From Crocinitomicaceae bacterium (GTDB lineage Bacteria > Bacteroidota > Bacteroidia > Flavobacteriales_G > Salibacteraceae): a stretch of DNA of 18,064 bases. Shown here in pieces: positions 7,024 through 15,281 of this stretch. The stretch lies in NCBI GenBank assembly GCA_018623405.1, contig JAAZVO010000020.1, positions 1-18,064 on the forward strand, in the 5' to 3' direction. The position numbers were made by a program, and so were the translations under genes. The first letter of the stretch is position 1; each line of letters starts with the position of its first letter. The notes under the pieces were generated by a model, which saw only the letters and a program-made list of their open reading frames with translations, was not told the origin of the DNA and searched no databases.

Positions 7024-8520
7024 ATGGAACATTACGAAGTTTGTGTTATTGGAGGAGGACCTGCAGGATATGCTGCTGCCATGCGGGCAATAGACTACAA
7101 AAAGAAAACTGTACTAATTGAGCGTAAAAAAGTTGGAGGTACAGGAATTTATAACGGTGCGCTAAGTTCAAAAACCCTCTGGGAGATTTCAGAAAAAATT
7201 TATGATATAAACGCCACTATTTCTACCAAAAAGCCTGAAAAATTTGAATTATCGTGGGCTGATGTTTCACAAACATTAAAAGAAGCTGTTTTTGATAGAA
7301 AAATACAATATTCTGCCCACCTTAAATTATTGCAAGAAGAAAGTCATAGCCATCTTTTCACCTTTGAAAGAGGCGATGCAGAAATGATTTCGAATTCCGA
7401 AATTAAAATCACACATAAAAATGGGGAGCAAAAAATCATTAAGGCAGATAATATTGTTATTGCAACAGGCAGCAGACCCAGAACTATTCCAAGTATTAAG
7501 GTAGATGGCGAGGTAATTATGACTAGCGACCACATTGAAGCCATTAACGATTACCCTAAAAGTCTAGTTATTTTAGGTGCAGGAGTTATTGGTTGTGAGT
7601 ATGCTACCATCTTTTCAAACTTTGGTAAAACCAAGGTTTATATGATTGATAAAGCCAACAAAATATTACCTTTTGAAGATGATGACATCTCTGAATTGGC
7701 CGCAAAAAACTTAAATGACAAAGGAGTTCACATTCACCACGATGCCAACCTTGTTAGAATGGAAGTTATTGATGGTGAAGTTGAATACGAAATAGAATTT
7801 CCCGATGGCAAAAAAGAGGTGTTAAGAGTTGAAAAGGCATTGTTATCAATTGGTAGAGTTCCTAATGTAGAAAGTATAGGTATGGAAAATGCTGGAATAA
7901 AAATGAGTAAAAGAGGCTACCATATTGGTGATATTGATACTCAAACTAACGTCAAAAATATTTATGCTGTTGGAGATGCTTCAGGAAGAATTGCACTTGT
8001 AAATATGGGAGAATTAGAGGGCAGACATTCCATAGACAAAATTGTTGACCCGAAGATTGATCCACTCTCCTACTCCAACGTATCTACAATTATGTTTTTG
8101 CATCCTGAGGTGGCAACAGTAGGTTTAAATGAAAAACAATGTATTGCCCAAGGTATTTCTGTAAAGGTGGTAAAAATTGACTACTCACTAATTGCAAGAG
8201 CAATTGCTTCAAGAAAAACCCAAGGCTTTTTTAAAATCATTGTTTCTGATGACGAAAACATGAACATTTTAGGAATGCGAGCAATTGGTGCTCATGCATC
8301 AAGCGCTATACAGGCAGTTGCCCTACTAATTAAAACAAACCAAAGCGTTACGCAATTGGCAGAGTTAGTTCACCCACACCCCTCATACATAGAAGGTATT
8401 CAAGAGTGCGTTAGAATGTTGTTGAACAAATCGGTGTTTAAATCTGCAGTGTTTGGAGATGGCTTAAAGTGTTATAGGCTTACCCCTGATGGTAAAAAAA
8501 CCGCACTCCAAAGATTATAA
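7024..8520 (+). CDS. FAD/NAD(P)-dependent oxidoreductase, lipoamide dehydrogenase/SthA fold, lacking redox disulfide
   Basis: A 498-residue pyridine nucleotide-disulfide oxidoreductase-type flavoprotein. FAD binding is shown by VIGGGPAG (residues 8-15) and the NIYAVGDASG motif near 310-320. A second GxGxxG, LGAGVIG (184-190), binds NAD(P)H. The acidic Asp209 at the end of the following strand (VYMID) suggests NAD rather than NADP. The position that normally holds the CxxxxC redox disulfide reads GGTGIYNGALSSK, so both cysteines are replaced (Gly41, Ala46). The C-terminal dimer-interface motif HPHPSYIE keeps the His-Glu pair of lipoamide dehydrogenases (His452, Glu457), which SthA transhydrogenases lack as far as I recall. 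It is therefore unlikely to be a true lipoamide dehydrogenase; its electron acceptor cannot be told. It stands alone, with no 2-oxoacid dehydrogenase genes nearby. The ATG at 7024 directly precedes the FAD fold. Confidence 0.88.
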   Translation: MEHYEVCVIGGGPAGYAAAMRAIDYKKKTVLIERKKVGGTGIYNGALSSKTLWEISEKIYDINATISTKKPEKFELSWADVSQTLKEAVFDRKIQYSAHLKLLQEESHSHLFTFERGDAEMISNSEIKITHKNGEQKIIKADNIVIATGSRPRTIPSIKVDGEVIMTSDHIEAINDYPKSLVILGAGVIGCEYATIFSNFGKTKVYMIDKANKILPFEDDDISELAAKNLNDKGVHIHHDANLVRMEVIDGEVEYEIEFPDGKKEVLRVEKALLSIGRVPNVESIGMENAGIKMSKRGYHIGDIDTQTNVKNIYAVGDASGRIALVNMGELEGRHSIDKIVDPKIDPLSYSNVSTIMFLHPEVATVGLNEKQCIAQGISVKVVKIDYSLIARAIASRKTQGFFKIIVSDDENMNILGMRAIGAHASSAIQAVALLIKTNQSVTQLAELVHPHPSYIEGIQECVRMLLNKSVFKSAVFGDGLKCYRLTPDGKKTALQRL

Positions 8521-8539
8521 CCTTTTTAATTTGGAGCGG
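8494..8539 (-). terminator. Intrinsic terminator for the protease-peroxidase operon, embedded in coding ends
   Basis: Read on the minus strand: CCG-CTCCAAA, a 17-nt loop, then TTTGGAG-tg-CGG followed by seven T (plus-strand A run 8494-8500). That is a 7-bp perfect stem extended by 3 bp across a 2-nt bulge. The 5' arm lies in the last codons of the peroxidase gene and the loop holds its stop. The 3' arm and T-run lie in the last codons of the opposing flavoprotein gene. There is no matching T-run for the plus direction. Confidence 0.55.
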
Positions 8540-9635
8540 CAAACTCTGGGTTTGTTAGAAATTGATCGTCAGTAAGGGTTTTTAAAAAAGCTACCAAAGC
8601 GGCCTTTTCATCATTATTTAAAAATAGACCGCCTGCTATGCCTTGGTTATCTCCTAATGAATCTGTTTTTAACATAATTGGCGCTAAAGATGGAGTGATT
8701 TTTACTCCTGAATTGTAATGCTCAACCACTTGCTCTAAAGTCTCAAACCTACCATCATGCATGTAAGGACCGGTAACTTCAATATTTCTTAAACTAGGCG
8801 TTTTAAACTTTCCCCTATCAAAGGAATTTCCGGAAACAGCTTCCAATCCCTTTGCAATAGTTGTTTCATCATCTAAACCGTTGTTGTTAAACATTAAATC
8901 GGTAAATAATGGTCCGCCGTGGCAATGAAAGCAATCTCCACCCGGAGGGTCTGTTGGCTTTCGCCTAGGCTCCGTATTGAAAATCTGCATCCCTAGTTGT
9001 TCTTGAAGTGTAAATGGAACCAAAAACTTAATTGCTTTATCATATTTTGAATTAGCCGAAATCATGGAAAGTTCAAATTGGGTAATTGCGTGCGATACCA
9101 AAGTTGAATCAATTGGAATATTTCCATAGGCTTTTTCAAAAAGCTCAGGATATTCATTGTGATTTTGAAGTTTTTGAATAGCATTACTCCATGTATTATG
9201 CATTTCTAATGGATCAATAACCGGTTGTAAAGCCTGGTGCATAAGGTTTGGAGACCTACCATCCCAAAAAAACTTTGTGTAATACCCAAGGTTAAAAAGT
9301 GGCATTGCATTTTTTGTACCCTCCTTGCCATCTATACCCACAGAAAAGCGTTTTCCATTATCAGTAAAACCTAACGATTGGTTATGACAACTTGCACAAC
9401 TTTGTGTACCATCGGCAGAAAGAATAGGATCGTAAAACAACTTTTTACCAAGTGTTACTCCTTCTACAGTTAGCTCTACATCTTGCGGAGGAAGCGAAGG
9501 AAAACTATCAGGAATTTGAATTTCGTAAGGTGTTGTTTGCGGAGGCAAATACATGTATGGAACCTCAAAAGGATCATCTCTACATGCCTGCAAAAGCAAA
9601 AAAGCAAATAATATATATGAAATTCGGTTTATCAA
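8526..9635 (-). CDS. Di-haem cytochrome c peroxidase / MauG family lipoprotein
   Basis: A 369-residue lipoprotein: the signal peptide ends in lipobox LLQAC (Cys18), followed by RDD, acidic residues of the kind linked to surface export of Bacteroidota lipoproteins. Two c-haem sites are present, CASCH (80-84) and CFHCH (235-239), in the order of the family (CCP/MauG). FWDGR, Gln134 and Glu144 (LMHQALQPVIDPLEM) match the conserved active-site region of bacterial CCPs. The loop that carries the distal His in classical CCPs reads SVGIDG (Ile101). The expected Met ligand position after YMHDGRF appears to be Tyr307 (VVEHYNSG), as in MauG. It could reduce H2O2 or oxidise a protein substrate. The only plausible start is TTG at 9635, sharing TTGA with the stop of the upstream protease gene, so translation is probably coupled. 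Confidence 0.9.
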   Translation of the reverse strand: MINRISYILFAFLLLQACRDDPFEVPYMYLPPQTTPYEIQIPDSFPSLPPQDVELTVEGVTLGKKLFYDPILSADGTQSCASCHNQSLGFTDNGKRFSVGIDGKEGTKNAMPLFNLGYYTKFFWDGRSPNLMHQALQPVIDPLEMHNTWSNAIQKLQNHNEYPELFEKAYGNIPIDSTLVSHAITQFELSMISANSKYDKAIKFLVPFTLQEQLGMQIFNTEPRRKPTDPPGGDCFHCHGGPLFTDLMFNNNGLDDETTIAKGLEAVSGNSFDRGKFKTPSLRNIEVTGPYMHDGRFETLEQVVEHYNSGVKITPSLAPIMLKTDSLGDNQGIAGGLFLNNDEKAALVAFLKTLTDDQFLTNPEFAAPN

Positions 9636-11218
9636 TGCACTATCAACTTTTCAACTGCAAGTCCGTTTGCCGTAAGTTGTTTAATAACGTAAATTCCTTG
9701 GCGAAAGTTCTTTTGGTGAAAATCGGAATTTTGGTAAATCAGGTCAAATAATTTTCCATCAATTGTATAAATCTCTATTGGTGAATTTTCGGTTGAAGTA
9801 ATATTTACCAAGCCATCACTAGGATTAGGATAAACAGTGAAAGTGTTCGCGTGTAATTGTTTTTGGTTTTTAATACTTAATACTCTGCAATGTTCATTAA
9901 CAGCGGCAACAGCCTTATTTAGATTTAATCGTCCACCTGTAACAGTTAATCCCTGCAATCCAGGTATTGAGTCAAAACCTTGTGTTAGCAACATATCCTT
10001 TATTGTATTGGCCAAGCCTTCAGGGTCGTTTTCATACTCTTGCCACATTAAATCACAAATATTAGCATACATTAAAGCTATTGCTCCTGCCACTTGAGGG
10101 GTTGCCATTGAAGTTCCAGTTGATGAACTGTAGGTATTATTGAGGCCTGTTGAATAAATATTTGAGCCGGGAGCACCAATATCTATTGTGGTTTTACCAA
10201 AACCAGCTCCAGCATATTTATTATCAGTAGAATTAGTATTTGTAACAGCAATCATAAAGTCTGAAGTACAAGCGGTAGGCATATCTCCAACCACATCAAT
10301 ATCAAAATTTGCATTGGCAGTAGCGGTTGCACTTAAAATACCTGCTTTTCCTAAAGAATCGTAAAAATTACACCAAATAGGAAAGTTATTGGGGTTAGCC
10401 TGGTTGATACCAAATGAAGAATTCGTAGAAACTACAAAAGCCCCAGAATCGCCATTGGTTCTATTATAAATATCTCGTAGCGTGTAAACATAATCATATG
10501 CTTTAACTACCGTTGATTGATTAGAAGATGAACCTGCAACGGGAAGAATTTTTACATTCCAATTAACTCCAGTAACACCTTCATCGTTATTTCCAATTGC
10601 TCCAATAATTCCCGCTACGTGATTGCCGTGATAATCTGAAGGCACATTTCCATTATTGTTGTAGGCATTCCATCCTGATACATCATCTACAAAACCATTG
10701 TTATCGTCATCTAACCCATTATTTGGAATTTCATGTCGGTTTACATAAAAATCTAAATCTTCATGAGGTTGGTTTCCGCCATCAATAACTGCAACAACTA
10801 TTGTGTCGCCATTAGAGGTTAATCCACCTTTGTTGCGCGCCCATGCAAACTCAGAATCCATAACATAGTGGCACCACTGCTGAATATATGATGGATCATT
10901 TGGAATACTGTCTCTTTGCTTAATATTTTTATAATTCAATTGACCCGACAAAACATTAGGAAACTCAAAAAAGAATTGTAATGCTTCATTTTCATTGAGG
11001 TTTGAATTGATGCCTACCAATTGAATATTGAAGTTTTTGGAAAGTGTTTCTTTTAACTCTGCATTTAGCTGTGGAAAGTTTTGATTTACATCTTCTAAAA
11101 ACAAAAAAGCATCAGTTTTTGGTTGAAGCTGAAGAATAAGTTCATGCTTTTCATAGTTTTGAGCAAAAGCAAAAACATTAATCAGCAAAAGGGAGAGAAT
11201 CAATAAAAATCTATTCAT
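9632..11218 (-). CDS. Secreted S8 (subtilisin-like) serine protease with T9SS type A sorting domain
   Basis: A 528-residue exported endopeptidase. The signal peptide MNRFLLILSLLLINVFAFAQ is followed by a propeptide-like region of about 90 residues and then IPNDPSYIQQW, typical of the mature start of subtilases. The catalytic triad is visible: Asp146 in VVAVIDGG, His197 in DYHGNHVAG and Ser370 in GTSMATPQVAG, with a likely oxyanion Asn266 in STNSSFG. An acidic stretch, GLDDDNNGFVDD (168-179), looks like a calcium site. The C-terminal 70 or so residues (FTVYPNPSDGLVNI ... GIYVIKQL ... EKLIVH) form a type A sorting domain, so the protein should be exported by T9SS and cleaved or anchored at the surface. 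The ATG at 11218 is 27 nt from the divergent addA start. The downstream di-haem lipoprotein overlaps by 4 nt. Confidence 0.94.
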   Translation of the reverse strand: MNRFLLILSLLLINVFAFAQNYEKHELILQLQPKTDAFLFLEDVNQNFPQLNAELKETLSKNFNIQLVGINSNLNENEALQFFFEFPNVLSGQLNYKNIKQRDSIPNDPSYIQQWCHYVMDSEFAWARNKGGLTSNGDTIVVAVIDGGNQPHEDLDFYVNRHEIPNNGLDDDNNGFVDDVSGWNAYNNNGNVPSDYHGNHVAGIIGAIGNNDEGVTGVNWNVKILPVAGSSSNQSTVVKAYDYVYTLRDIYNRTNGDSGAFVVSTNSSFGINQANPNNFPIWCNFYDSLGKAGILSATATANANFDIDVVGDMPTACTSDFMIAVTNTNSTDNKYAGAGFGKTTIDIGAPGSNIYSTGLNNTYSSSTGTSMATPQVAGAIALMYANICDLMWQEYENDPEGLANTIKDMLLTQGFDSIPGLQGLTVTGGRLNLNKAVAAVNEHCRVLSIKNQKQLHANTFTVYPNPSDGLVNITSTENSPIEIYTIDGKLFDLIYQNSDFHQKNFRQGIYVIKQLTANGLAVEKLIVH

Positions 11219-11245
11219 AAATTAAAATAACAACTAAAAGTAATA

Positions 11246-14200
11246 ATGGGTTCAAATTTAAGGGTTCTTAACGCATCTGCGGGAAGTGGTAAAACTACAA
11301 GATTAGTAAATGAATACTTGTACCTCATATTACAAAACTCAAACCCATTTGCGTTTAAAGAAATATTGGCAATAACCTTTACAAATAAAGCTGCTTTAGA
11401 AATGAAGCAACGTATTGTTGAGGAGCTTCAAACCATTGCTTTTAAAGATTTTTCATCAATAGATTATTTAACAGAACTACAGCAAAAAACGGATTTAACC
11501 AATCAAGAATTTAAAGAAAGGGCTTCAAACTCCTTATTTTCTATTCTGCACAATTATTCAGATTTTGCTATAAGCACCATTGATGCATTTGTACTAAAAA
11601 TACTAAAAACCTTTTCTAAAGATTTAGGCTTGCCTAGTGGCTTTGAGGTGAACCTTGATGAAGAAAAAGCACTTGAACAAGCAATTTTAAATTTAATTGA
11701 AAACGCAAGGGATGAAAAAGAACTTCTAAAGTTTATTACTGAATTTACCTTACAAAGACTTAGCGAAGAAAAATCGTGGAATGTTGAGTACACTTTGCTA
11801 GATTTCTGTAAAATTTTATTGACTGCAGAGAATAATAATTCAATTAAACAGTTGGCAAAACACCCTTTAAAAGACTTTGTAGCAATTAGAGAATACATTC
11901 AACCTAAAATAGAGGAATTCGAAAAAGTATTAAAGTCATACGGAGATAAAGGCTACCAATTAATTGAAGAAAATCAAGTGGATTTAGATGCTTTTCCGCA
12001 GGGAGCAAGAAGTGGTGCCGGAACCTATTTTAAAAAACTAGCAGATGGTGAACCCAAAGAGTTAAATAAAAGTGTTTTAAGTTTTTTGAATAAAGACTAT
12101 AAATCTAAAGTTACTCAAGAACAAAAAGATGGCATTGATAAGGTTAAAGAAGAACTTAGGGTTTATTTAAAAGAATTAGAAGAATTTGAGAAAGAATACA
12201 GAACAGCCTACGAGTTGCACAAACTAATTCTAAAAAGTTTATACCCAATGGGCATGCTAAAAGAAGTAGCAAGCCTACTCGAAAAATCAAAAAACGAAGA
12301 AAATTACATCCTGATTTCCGACTTCAATAAAATTGTAACTGATGCCATTAAAGAAGAGCCTGCCCCTTTTATTTACCATAGAACAGGCGAGCGTTTCAAA
12401 CACATTTTTATAGATGAATTTCAAGACACTTCAGTAATTCAGTGGCAAAACCTTTTTCCATTAGTAGAAAATAGCTTAGGAGGCGGAAACCAAGTGCTTA
12501 TTGTAGGAGACGTAAAACAAAGTATTTACCGATGGCGAGGTGGAGAAGCAGAACAATTGGCAAAATTTCCGGAGCCAGTTAAAGTTTCTGCATCAGAGAA
12601 GGCAAGGTTTAATGTTTTGCAAAATTTTATGGCAAAAACAGAACCTTTAGTAACCAACTACAGGTCTGAAAAAAAGATTATTGAGTTTAATAATTTCTTG
12701 TTTTCCATTATGCAAGAGAATGTTGCGGATAACCAAAAAAGCTTTTTTTCGGATTTTAAACAAGACACTCCAAAAAAAGAAGACCAAGGATACGTAGAAA
12801 TCATTTTTTTTGAAGACAACGACCTATTAAAAGAAACACAACTAAACGCTGTTTTATCAATTGTTTCAAAACTAAAATCTCAAAACTTACCCCTTAACAA
12901 CATTGCTATTTTATGCAGAAAAAACGATGATGTTGCTGAAATGGTATCCTATTTAACCCAAAAGAGTATTCCTGTAATTTCTGCTGAAGGGCTTTTGGTA
13001 AAAAACTCTAAACGAGTTTGTTTAATTGCTTCTTGTATAATTTACCTTCAAAATTTTGGAAAAAGTAAAGAGCTTAATGCCAAACTTTCTTATTGGTTAA
13101 TTAAAAATGGATTTGCTGAATTATCAGATTTAAACAACCTGTCAGACAACCTATTATCTGAAGTATTTCCTAAAAAAGACCTCAAAGAATTAAACGATGC
13201 ATCTACGGCTACAGTTGCCGAAACCTTGGCGAATTGGTTTGGTTTTTTAACTGAGGATGATGCATTTGTTGTTACCTTTTTAAATGCCCTTTACGATTCA
13301 GAATTAGAAATTCATACCAAATACGCAACTTTTCAAGATTGGTGGAGCATTGAAAAAGATAACATAGCCATTGAATCTCCTGAAAATGTAAATGCCGTTC
13401 AGGTAATGTCTATTCATAAATCTAAAGGATTACAATTCGAAACTGTTATTCTCCCCTACACTTGGTATGATACAACTTTAAGAAACTATGCTGAGTGGGT
13501 TAAGCTTGCTCCCTTTAAATCCAATTTAGAGGAGTTTTACCTTCCATTATCAAAAGATGGTGCCTCGATTGTTGGGTTTTCAGAAAATCATGAAACCGAA
13601 AAAAATAAAACTATTTTAGATAGCTTCAACATGCTGTATGTAGCATGTACTCGACCAAAAAAGAATCTTTACATCTTTAGTAAATTGAAAGAAAAAAGCA
13701 ATGGAAAAATAGAATCTCTATTGCTTGAAGCGGCTTCAAATTTTAATAACCTAGTAGAAGTGGAAACCAATCATTGGCAATATGGCCAACCTGAACATTC
13801 ATCAGCTAAAAATCAAACTAAACAAAACTCGTTTGAAGTATTTAGGCATTTTAATAATTGGAAAAAGAAAATAAAAGTAGTATCGAAGCTTCTGCCCTAC
13901 AGTAATAGCGCAATGGAGAAAGGAATTGCCATTCATGAACTTTTTGAACAGGTAACATCAACCGAATCTTTAAACTCAACATGGTTTAAACAGTTGGAAG
14001 GCGGCCTTCAAGAAAAAATAAAACAAATCGTTTTCCACCCTGAGTTAACGGAAGCCTATTCAGAAAAAAATCAATTAAACGAAAGAGAAATTCTGCTAAA
14101 AGACGGTACCAAATACCGACCTGATAAGGTAACTATTACCAATAGCACTACTTTTTTAATTGACTATAAAACAGGAGAGAAAAAAGAAACCCATAAAAAC

Positions 14201-14302
14201 CAATTGCTCGAATATACCGATGCGTTAAAAGCTATGGGATACAACAACATAAAACCTTTTTTGGCTTATGTAGATTTAAATGAAGTAGAGCCTATTAATT
14301 AA
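11246..14302 (+). CDS. addA: AddA-like UvrD-family helicase with C-terminal PD-(D/E)XK nuclease
   Basis: A 1018-residue SF1A helicase-nuclease, the motor subunit of the AddAB double-strand-break resection complex that works with RecA. Helicase motifs: Walker A ASAGSGKTT (10-18), Walker B DEFQDT (390-395), GDVKQSIYRWRGGE (421-434), MSIHKSKGLQFE (721-732) and NMLYVACTRP (795-804). The C-terminal nuclease motifs are His897 in GIAIHEL, Asp960 in YRPDKV, Asp973 and Lys975 in IDYKTG, and Gln986 and Tyr990 in NQLLEY. All catalytic residues seem intact. It is somewhat shorter than the roughly 1200 residues of Firmicute AddA. The likely partner gene begins at 16992, with five genes in between. The stop codon shares TTAA with the convergent SRPBCC gene. 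The ATG at 11246 directly precedes the P-loop. Confidence 0.93.
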   Translation: MGSNLRVLNASAGSGKTTRLVNEYLYLILQNSNPFAFKEILAITFTNKAALEMKQRIVEELQTIAFKDFSSIDYLTELQQKTDLTNQEFKERASNSLFSILHNYSDFAISTIDAFVLKILKTFSKDLGLPSGFEVNLDEEKALEQAILNLIENARDEKELLKFITEFTLQRLSEEKSWNVEYTLLDFCKILLTAENNNSIKQLAKHPLKDFVAIREYIQPKIEEFEKVLKSYGDKGYQLIEENQVDLDAFPQGARSGAGTYFKKLADGEPKELNKSVLSFLNKDYKSKVTQEQKDGIDKVKEELRVYLKELEEFEKEYRTAYELHKLILKSLYPMGMLKEVASLLEKSKNEENYILISDFNKIVTDAIKEEPAPFIYHRTGERFKHIFIDEFQDTSVIQWQNLFPLVENSLGGGNQVLIVGDVKQSIYRWRGGEAEQLAKFPEPVKVSASEKARFNVLQNFMAKTEPLVTNYRSEKKIIEFNNFLFSIMQENVADNQKSFFSDFKQDTPKKEDQGYVEIIFFEDNDLLKETQLNAVLSIVSKLKSQNLPLNNIAILCRKNDDVAEMVSYLTQKSIPVISAEGLLVKNSKRVCLIASCIIYLQNFGKSKELNAKLSYWLIKNGFAELSDLNNLSDNLLSEVFPKKDLKELNDASTATVAETLANWFGFLTEDDAFVVTFLNALYDSELEIHTKYATFQDWWSIEKDNIAIESPENVNAVQVMSIHKSKGLQFETVILPYTWYDTTLRNYAEWVKLAPFKSNLEEFYLPLSKDGASIVGFSENHETEKNKTILDSFNMLYVACTRPKKNLYIFSKLKEKSNGKIESLLLEAASNFNNLVEVETNHWQYGQPEHSSAKNQTKQNSFEVFRHFNNWKKKIKVVSKLLPYSNSAMEKGIAIHELFEQVTSTESLNSTWFKQLEGGLQEKIKQIVFHPELTEAYSEKNQLNEREILLKDGTKYRPDKVTITNSTTFLIDYKTGEKKETHKNQLLEYTDALKAMGYNNIKPFLAYVDLNEVEPIN

Positions 14303-14778
14303 GCTACTTTCATTTTAATTTCCCCAAAAATTTCTTTTAGCTTTTGGTTTCTGAAGTTAAATATTTCATCTAACTTGCTTTTTACAATTAAGCTGTTGGC
14401 AATTCTTCCAATAAAGCCAAAGGGTATTGCATAGTGCACCAAATCTTTATTGATAACCCCACCTTCTACCTCAGTAAAAATATGTTTATGATGCCACAAA
14501 GCATACGGTCCGAACCTTTGCTCATCCACAAACATTTTATGTTTCTCAACATTTTTTATTTCGGTACACCACCTCATAGGAATACCCATTAAAGGTTTTA
14601 CAATGTATGTTATGATTTGCCCTGCGTACATTTGAGTTAGCTCATCTTCATTGGTTACTTTAAAGTACATATAATCGGGCGTAATGGTTGCCAAGTTTTT
14701 TGGGTCTGAAAAGAATTTCCAAGCCTCATCAATGGTAATAGGTAATTTTACACTTCTTTCAAGGGTATAAACCTTCAT
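14299..14778 (-). CDS. SRPBCC (START-like) family protein
   Basis: A 159-residue single-domain protein. I chose the ATG at 14778 because MKVYTLERSVKLPITIDEAWKF is the typical opening strand and helix of the SRPBCC fold. The longer upstream frame would overlap the divergent elaA-like gene and adds unrelated residues. The pattern FVDEQRFGPYALWHHKH, followed by GGVINKDLVHYAIPFG, is typical of the small SRPBCC proteins also found fused or next to epimerase-like TIGR01777 proteins. The fold is a hydrophobic ligand-binding cavity; the ligand is unknown. There is no signal peptide, so it should be cytoplasmic. It converges with addA through a shared TTAA. Confidence 0.83.
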   Translation of the reverse strand: MKVYTLERSVKLPITIDEAWKFFSDPKNLATITPDYMYFKVTNEDELTQMYAGQIITYIVKPLMGIPMRWCTEIKNVEKHKMFVDEQRFGPYALWHHKHIFTEVEGGVINKDLVHYAIPFGFIGRIANSLIVKSKLDEIFNFRNQKLKEIFGEIKMKVA

Positions 14779-14818
14779 TTTTTTAGTTTTATTGATTAAC
14801 AAATCATCATAAATAAAG

Positions 14819-15256
14819 TTGATAGCAATAAAGAAATACAGTGATTTAACTAGAGATGAACTATTTGATATTCTGAAACTAAGGACAGACATTTTTGTAG
14901 TTGAGCAGAATTGTCCATACCCTGAGCTAGATGAAGAAGATAAAAGAGCCTTTCACCTTATTCAAGTAGAAAATCAAATAGTTATCGGGACCTTAAGAAT
15001 AATTACTAATTCCAACAAAAGCTATTGTAAAATAGGCCGAGTAGCCGTTCATAAAGATTATAGAAAAAGAGGATATGGAAAACTTATTATGGAAGCCGCT
15101 TTAGCTTTTATAAAATCAGACCTTAAAGAAAAATTGGTAGTTATTTCTGCCCAACAATACCTCGATGCTTTTTACAATAATTTAGGCTTTAAAAACACAG
15201 GGAAAAAATATCTTGAAGATGGAATTCCTCACCAAGAAATGACCTTAGAGCTTTAA
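14819..15256 (+). CDS. elaA: GNAT N-acetyltransferase, ElaA family
   Basis: A 145-residue acetyl-CoA-dependent acyltransferase. LRTDIFVVEQNCPYPELDEED (from residue 21) matches the ElaA signature. The acetyl-CoA pyrophosphate loop is VAVHKDYRKRGYGKLIM, with RxxGxG at 82-87. The end, EDGIPHQEMTLEL, is also typical of ElaA. The substrate of ElaA proteins is not established. The start is TTG at 14819: an in-frame stop lies three codons upstream and no ATG is available near the N-terminus. The stop shares TTAA with the convergent outer-membrane protein gene, and the divergent neighbour is the SRPBCC gene with a 40-nt gap. Confidence 0.88.
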   Translation: MIAIKKYSDLTRDELFDILKLRTDIFVVEQNCPYPELDEEDKRAFHLIQVENQIVIGTLRIITNSNKSYCKIGRVAVHKDYRKRGYGKLIMEAALAFIKSDLKEKLVVISAQQYLDAFYNNLGFKNTGKKYLEDGIPHQEMTLEL

Positions 15257-15281
15257 TCCATTTTAAGCCAATTTATTTTTT
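15250..15281 (+). terminator. Weak hairpin and T-run after elaA
   Basis: GCTT (15250-15253) pairs with AAGC (15265-15268). After one T-T mismatch, AA (15255-15256) pairs with TT around loop TCCAT. A T6 run lies at 15276-15281. The hairpin straddles the elaA stop codon. The stem is short and interrupted, so this is only a candidate. Confidence 0.27.

Noticed and set aside
7160..7200. Loss of the redox cysteines in the flavoprotein as a frameshift or sequencing error
   Set aside because: The frame is open throughout, the flanking GGTG and SSKTLWE residues align well, and two separate codons would have to be wrong.
11554..11898. Minus-strand frame of 114 codons inside the AddA-like gene
   Set aside because: Antisense to an intact helicase gene; Ser/Phe-rich product typical of the reverse strand of Lys/Glu-rich coding DNA.
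14283..14309. Inverted repeat AAGTAG/CTACTT around the addA/SRPBCC shared stop, as a bidirectional terminator
   Set aside because: Only 6 bp, A/T-rich, with a 15-nt loop and no clean T-run on either side.
14779..14892. N-terminal extension of the SRPBCC gene
   Set aside because: It would run across the divergent gap and into the elaA coding region; the ATG at 14778 gives the family N-terminus.
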